Assembly: GCA_949516455.1 (NCBI GenBank)
Contig: CATILC010000031.1
Span: forward strand, 1-7,454
DNA from: Flavobacteriia bacterium
GTDB lineage: Bacteria; Bacteroidota; Bacteroidia; Flavobacteriales; Schleiferiaceae
Direction of reading: 5' to 3'
DNA: 7,454 nucleotides
Shown piece after piece: positions 5,733 through 7,454 of the stretch. The notes under the pieces are model-generated. The model searched no databases. It was not told the origin of the DNA and was given only the letters and a program-made list of their open reading frames with translations. Numbering within the stretch: the stretch's first letter is position 1; each line of letters starts with the position of its first letter. The position numbers and the translations under genes were made by a program.

Positions 5733-7210
5733 TTGGCGGGTAGAAATCGACGGATCTGCAGCGCTGCCTGAGTCATCAGATCGGACAGCACTGGACTCAT
5801 TGCCTTGGGGAAGACTCGAAACATACCGATCAACAGCAGCAGCCAAAACACGGGAATAAGGGCAAATTGTACTGCGGAGGGAAAGAGCGCATCGGTTTGT
5901 GGAAGCTGCTCACTGAGCAGGCAGGGAATGAGCATCAAGAGGCTGGGAAGAATGGCCGATGAAAAGGACGGTAGGAGTTGTTTGAATCCGATAGAGAGCT
6001 TTCGAAGCGCCAAAAAGAGGATGAGGCAAAATTGAACGAAAGCACAGTAAAGAAAGGCCCAGCTCACCCCGATGACACCGGCATCGATGCTGAAGTAGAT
6101 GGCCAAAAGAAGAAAGATGAATGAGACGAGGTTGGCCATCGCAATGGCGAATGGAGCGCCCAGCGACTGAAGCAAGGCATCGGAAAATCGGTAGACGATG
6201 CGAAAGGGAATACAGATGAATAAAATGCTCATGGGCTCAATGGCCATCAGCCAATTGTTGCCCAAAAGGAGGAGGACCATGAATTCCGATTTCCAGGACA
6301 GTAGAACGACCAATGGAATGGAGAGGATGAATACAATGGACAGCACCCGTAAAAACTGAATACGCATAAGCGAAGCATCTCCTTTTAGGCGCGACAAAAC
6401 AGGGAAAAACACTTTGTGCAGTACATCGCCCACCAGCTTTCCGGGGATGACCGAAAACTTCAGTGAGCGCTCAAAAATGCCCAAAGATCTCATGGGCATC
6501 AGTGCTCCGAGCAAAATATTCAGGCCATTGGAATGCAGGCTGTCTACAAATCGCACAGAGGTGACCCCCGCAGCAAAAGACCTCAGATCCCTGAAGTTCT
6601 TCATGCGCCAACCCTTCGTCAGCGGGATCTTGACCTTGAGGGCCAGCAGGAGCAGAAGGGTGCTGTTCTGCACAACGGCCCCGTAGATGAGCGCCCATAC
6701 ATTGAATCCCGATCGAGCGAGTAGAATGCCTGCGGTCATTCCGCTGATGGCCGCTGCAGTCTCACAGACCAGCAGGTATTTGAAGTCCATTCTGCGCTGT
6801 GCAATGGAGATGCATGTGCTGGCCACGGCAGCGATGGGAATGGTGATGCCGATCACTGGCAGGATGTCCTCGAGTTCGGGGGCTTCGAAAAAACCGGATA
6901 AAAAAGAGCTGCTGAAAAAAAGGATAAGCGCACCGAGCAGACCAATGACCAGATTGGTGATGAAGGCTGTGCTGTGGTGCTTGAAATTCGGGTTGTTGTA
7001 CTGGATGATCGCCGGACCCATTCCAGCCTGAGCAAACAATGTGAAAGATAAGGTGATGGAATAGGCGACAGCAGCCGCCCCAAAATCCGAGGGACTGAGG
7101 AAGCGAGCCAGCACACTCAGGTAGACGATCTGCAGGAACGACACCCCGCCGATGTTCACGGCTTGTAAAAAAAGCGATCGTTTGACCGGTTTTTTTGGTG
7201 GCTTACTCAT
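5729..7210 (-). CDS. Polysaccharide flippase, Wzx/WzxC type (MOP superfamily)
   Basis: A 493-residue, very hydrophobic protein of the normal length for this family, with a short basic cytoplasmic N-terminus (SKPPKKPVKR) and about 12-14 membrane segments. Family signatures are LARFLSPSDFGAAAVAYS (34-51), the GMGPAIIQ segment (63-70), STAFITNLVIGLLGALILFF (80-99), AQRRMDFKYL (137-146), GFNVWALIYG (168-177), SLGIFERSLKF (242-252) and KVFFPVLSRLKGD (266-278). These flippases move lipid-linked oligosaccharides from the cytoplasmic to the periplasmic face of the inner membrane for O-antigen, capsule or exopolysaccharide assembly. The ATG at 7210-7208 is preceded directly by an in-frame TAG, so no longer start is possible. 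The sulfotransferase start overlaps the stop as ATGA, implying co-translation. A TATCTTTG box lies about 48 bp upstream. Family assignment is firm; the transported glycan cannot be read from sequence. Confidence 0.93.
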   Translation of the reverse strand: MSKPPKKPVKRSLFLQAVNIGGVSFLQIVYLSVLARFLSPSDFGAAAVAYSITLSFTLFAQAGMGPAIIQYNNPNFKHHSTAFITNLVIGLLGALILFFSSSFLSGFFEAPELEDILPVIGITIPIAAVASTCISIAQRRMDFKYLLVCETAAAISGMTAGILLARSGFNVWALIYGAVVQNSTLLLLLALKVKIPLTKGWRMKNFRDLRSFAAGVTSVRFVDSLHSNGLNILLGALMPMRSLGIFERSLKFSVIPGKLVGDVLHKVFFPVLSRLKGDASLMRIQFLRVLSIVFILSIPLVVLLSWKSEFMVLLLLGNNWLMAIEPMSILFICIPFRIVYRFSDALLQSLGAPFAIAMANLVSFIFLLLAIYFSIDAGVIGVSWAFLYCAFVQFCLILFLALRKLSIGFKQLLPSFSSAILPSLLMLIPCLLSEQLPQTDALFPSAVQFALIPVFWLLLLIGMFRVFPKAMSPVLSDLMTQAALQIRRFLPAK

Positions 7211-7257
7211 CTATGGTGTTCTGTTCGCGGGAATTGGATCGCTCCGCCGCAAAGAAT

Positions 7258-7265
7258 CAAAGATA
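7258..7265 (-). promoter_or_regulatory. Candidate Bacteroidota -7 box for flippase-sulfotransferase operon
   Basis: Read on the - strand the bases are TATCTTTG, an exact match to the Bacteroidota -7 consensus TAnnTTTG. Transcription would begin around base 7251-7253, giving a leader of about 40 nt before the flippase ATG. I find no clear TTG-type -33 element at the expected 17-23 bp spacing, so this is a half-supported promoter. Confidence 0.45.
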
Positions 7266-7343
7266 TCTTCTTCATAAAGCCTCATCGCATGCGCTGCATT
7301 CATTTTTACTCCATTTACAACCAAAAGGACGAAGCTCATCATC

Positions 7344-7368
7344 GTTCCTCGAATTCCGCTCGAGGGGC
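7344..7368. repeat. Short inverted repeat between the divergent promoters
   Basis: CCTCGA (7347-7352) and TCGAGG (7360-7365) form a perfect 6-bp inverted repeat around a 7-base loop. In a + strand RNA the stem could extend to 9 pairs (7344-7352 with 7360-7368) using two G-U pairs. No T-run follows on either strand, so it does not look like an intrinsic terminator. It lies in a gene-free stretch between two promoter candidates, so an operator or chance palindrome are both possible. Confidence 0.35.
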
Positions 7369-7392
7369 TCGCTCACTTCCGATTCATCATCT

Positions 7393-7400
7393 TATATTTG
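7393..7400 (+). promoter_or_regulatory. Candidate Bacteroidota -7 box for tRNA-Arg
   Basis: TATATTTG is an exact match to the TAnnTTTG consensus and ends 14 bp before the first tRNA base, which would put the transcription start about 7-10 nt upstream of the mature 5' end, as is usual for tRNA genes. No good TTG at -33 is visible. The placement directly ahead of a tRNA makes this the better of the two promoter calls. Confidence 0.55.
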
Positions 7401-7414
7401 CACCCCTTGAAAAA

Positions 7415-7454
7415 GGCTCTGTAGCTCAACTGGATAGAGCACCTGACTACGGAT
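7415..7454 (+). tRNA. tRNA-Arg (anticodon ACG), 3'-truncated by window end
   Basis: The 40 visible bases fit positions 1 to 39 of a tRNA. They are the acceptor 5' strand GGCTCTG, T8-A9, D-stem GCTC (7424-7427) paired with GAGC (7437-7440), a D-loop carrying GG, anticodon stem CCTGA (7442-7446) and loop CTACGGA (7447-7453). The loop gives anticodon ACG at 7449-7451, and T7454 begins the pairing partner of A31. ACG, with A34 normally edited to inosine, reads CGU/CGC/CGA arginine codons. The T-arm and 3' acceptor strand lie beyond the window. Confidence 0.9.

Larger units (their letters stand above)
7211..7414. other. Gene-free divergent intergenic region
   Basis: This 204-bp stretch separates the - strand flippase operon from the + strand tRNA. 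Apart from the two -7 boxes and the inverted repeat I see no convincing coding sequence, RNA gene or riboswitch in it. The open frame crossing it on the + strand (from 7195) has no family resemblance and runs over the flippase start, so I treat it as chance. Confidence 0.6.

Noticed and set aside
5733..5846. N-terminal extension of the sulfotransferase
   Set aside because: The extra 38 residues are low-complexity Ser/Asp/Ala, lie inside the flippase gene in another frame, and precede an ATGA start that directly leads into the conserved domain.
7211..7454. tRNA-associated genomic island boundary
   Set aside because: Only the 5' half of the tRNA is visible, and integration normally occurs at the 3' end; no integrase, direct repeat or att-like copy is seen.
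1..7454. CRISPR array, insertion sequence or other repeat-based element
   Set aside because: I found no spaced direct repeats, transposase motifs or terminal inverted repeats; the window is almost entirely ordinary coding sequence.

Overview
The window (7454 bp, roughly balanced base composition by eye) looks like a chromosomal piece of a Bacteroidota bacterium. The evidence is two matches to the Bacteroidota -7 promoter box TAnnTTTG (one per strand), no obvious Shine-Dalgarno sequences at the gene starts, a signal peptide whose likely mature protein begins with Gln, and an MBOAT protein of the AlgI/PatA type preceded by two SGNH proteins. The assignment rests on this style of evidence; no marker gene is present.

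Left part, + strand, bases 1-4793: a very tightly packed run of four genes. They are an SGNH/GDSL-type protein whose 5' end lies outside the window, a second secreted SGNH protein (1211-2455), an MBOAT membrane O-acyltransferase (2452-4110), and a small exported protein with a TIMP/NTR-like cysteine pattern and an Arg-rich tail (4110-4793). Junctions are a 1-bp gap, a 4-bp ATGA overlap and a 1-bp TGATG overlap, so this is almost certainly one transcript. The likely job is acylation (probably O-acetylation) of an exported glycan: the MBOAT protein moves the acyl group across the inner membrane and one or both SGNH proteins act in the periplasm.

Right part, - strand, bases 4812-7210: a WzxC-type polysaccharide flippase followed by a PAPS-type sulfotransferase, joined by an ATGA overlap. 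They point to sulfation and membrane translocation of a lipid-linked glycan or a related surface molecule. The two operons converge with only 18 bp between them and no visible terminator.

Right edge: a 204-bp gene-free stretch holds a - strand promoter candidate for the flippase operon, a short inverted repeat, and a + strand promoter candidate for a tRNA-Arg(ACG) gene cut by the window end.

Taken together the window looks like surface-glycan decoration: acylation from one operon, sulfation and flipping from the other. That the two act on the same polymer is inference. No glycosyltransferase, polymerase or PAPS-synthesis gene is visible here.
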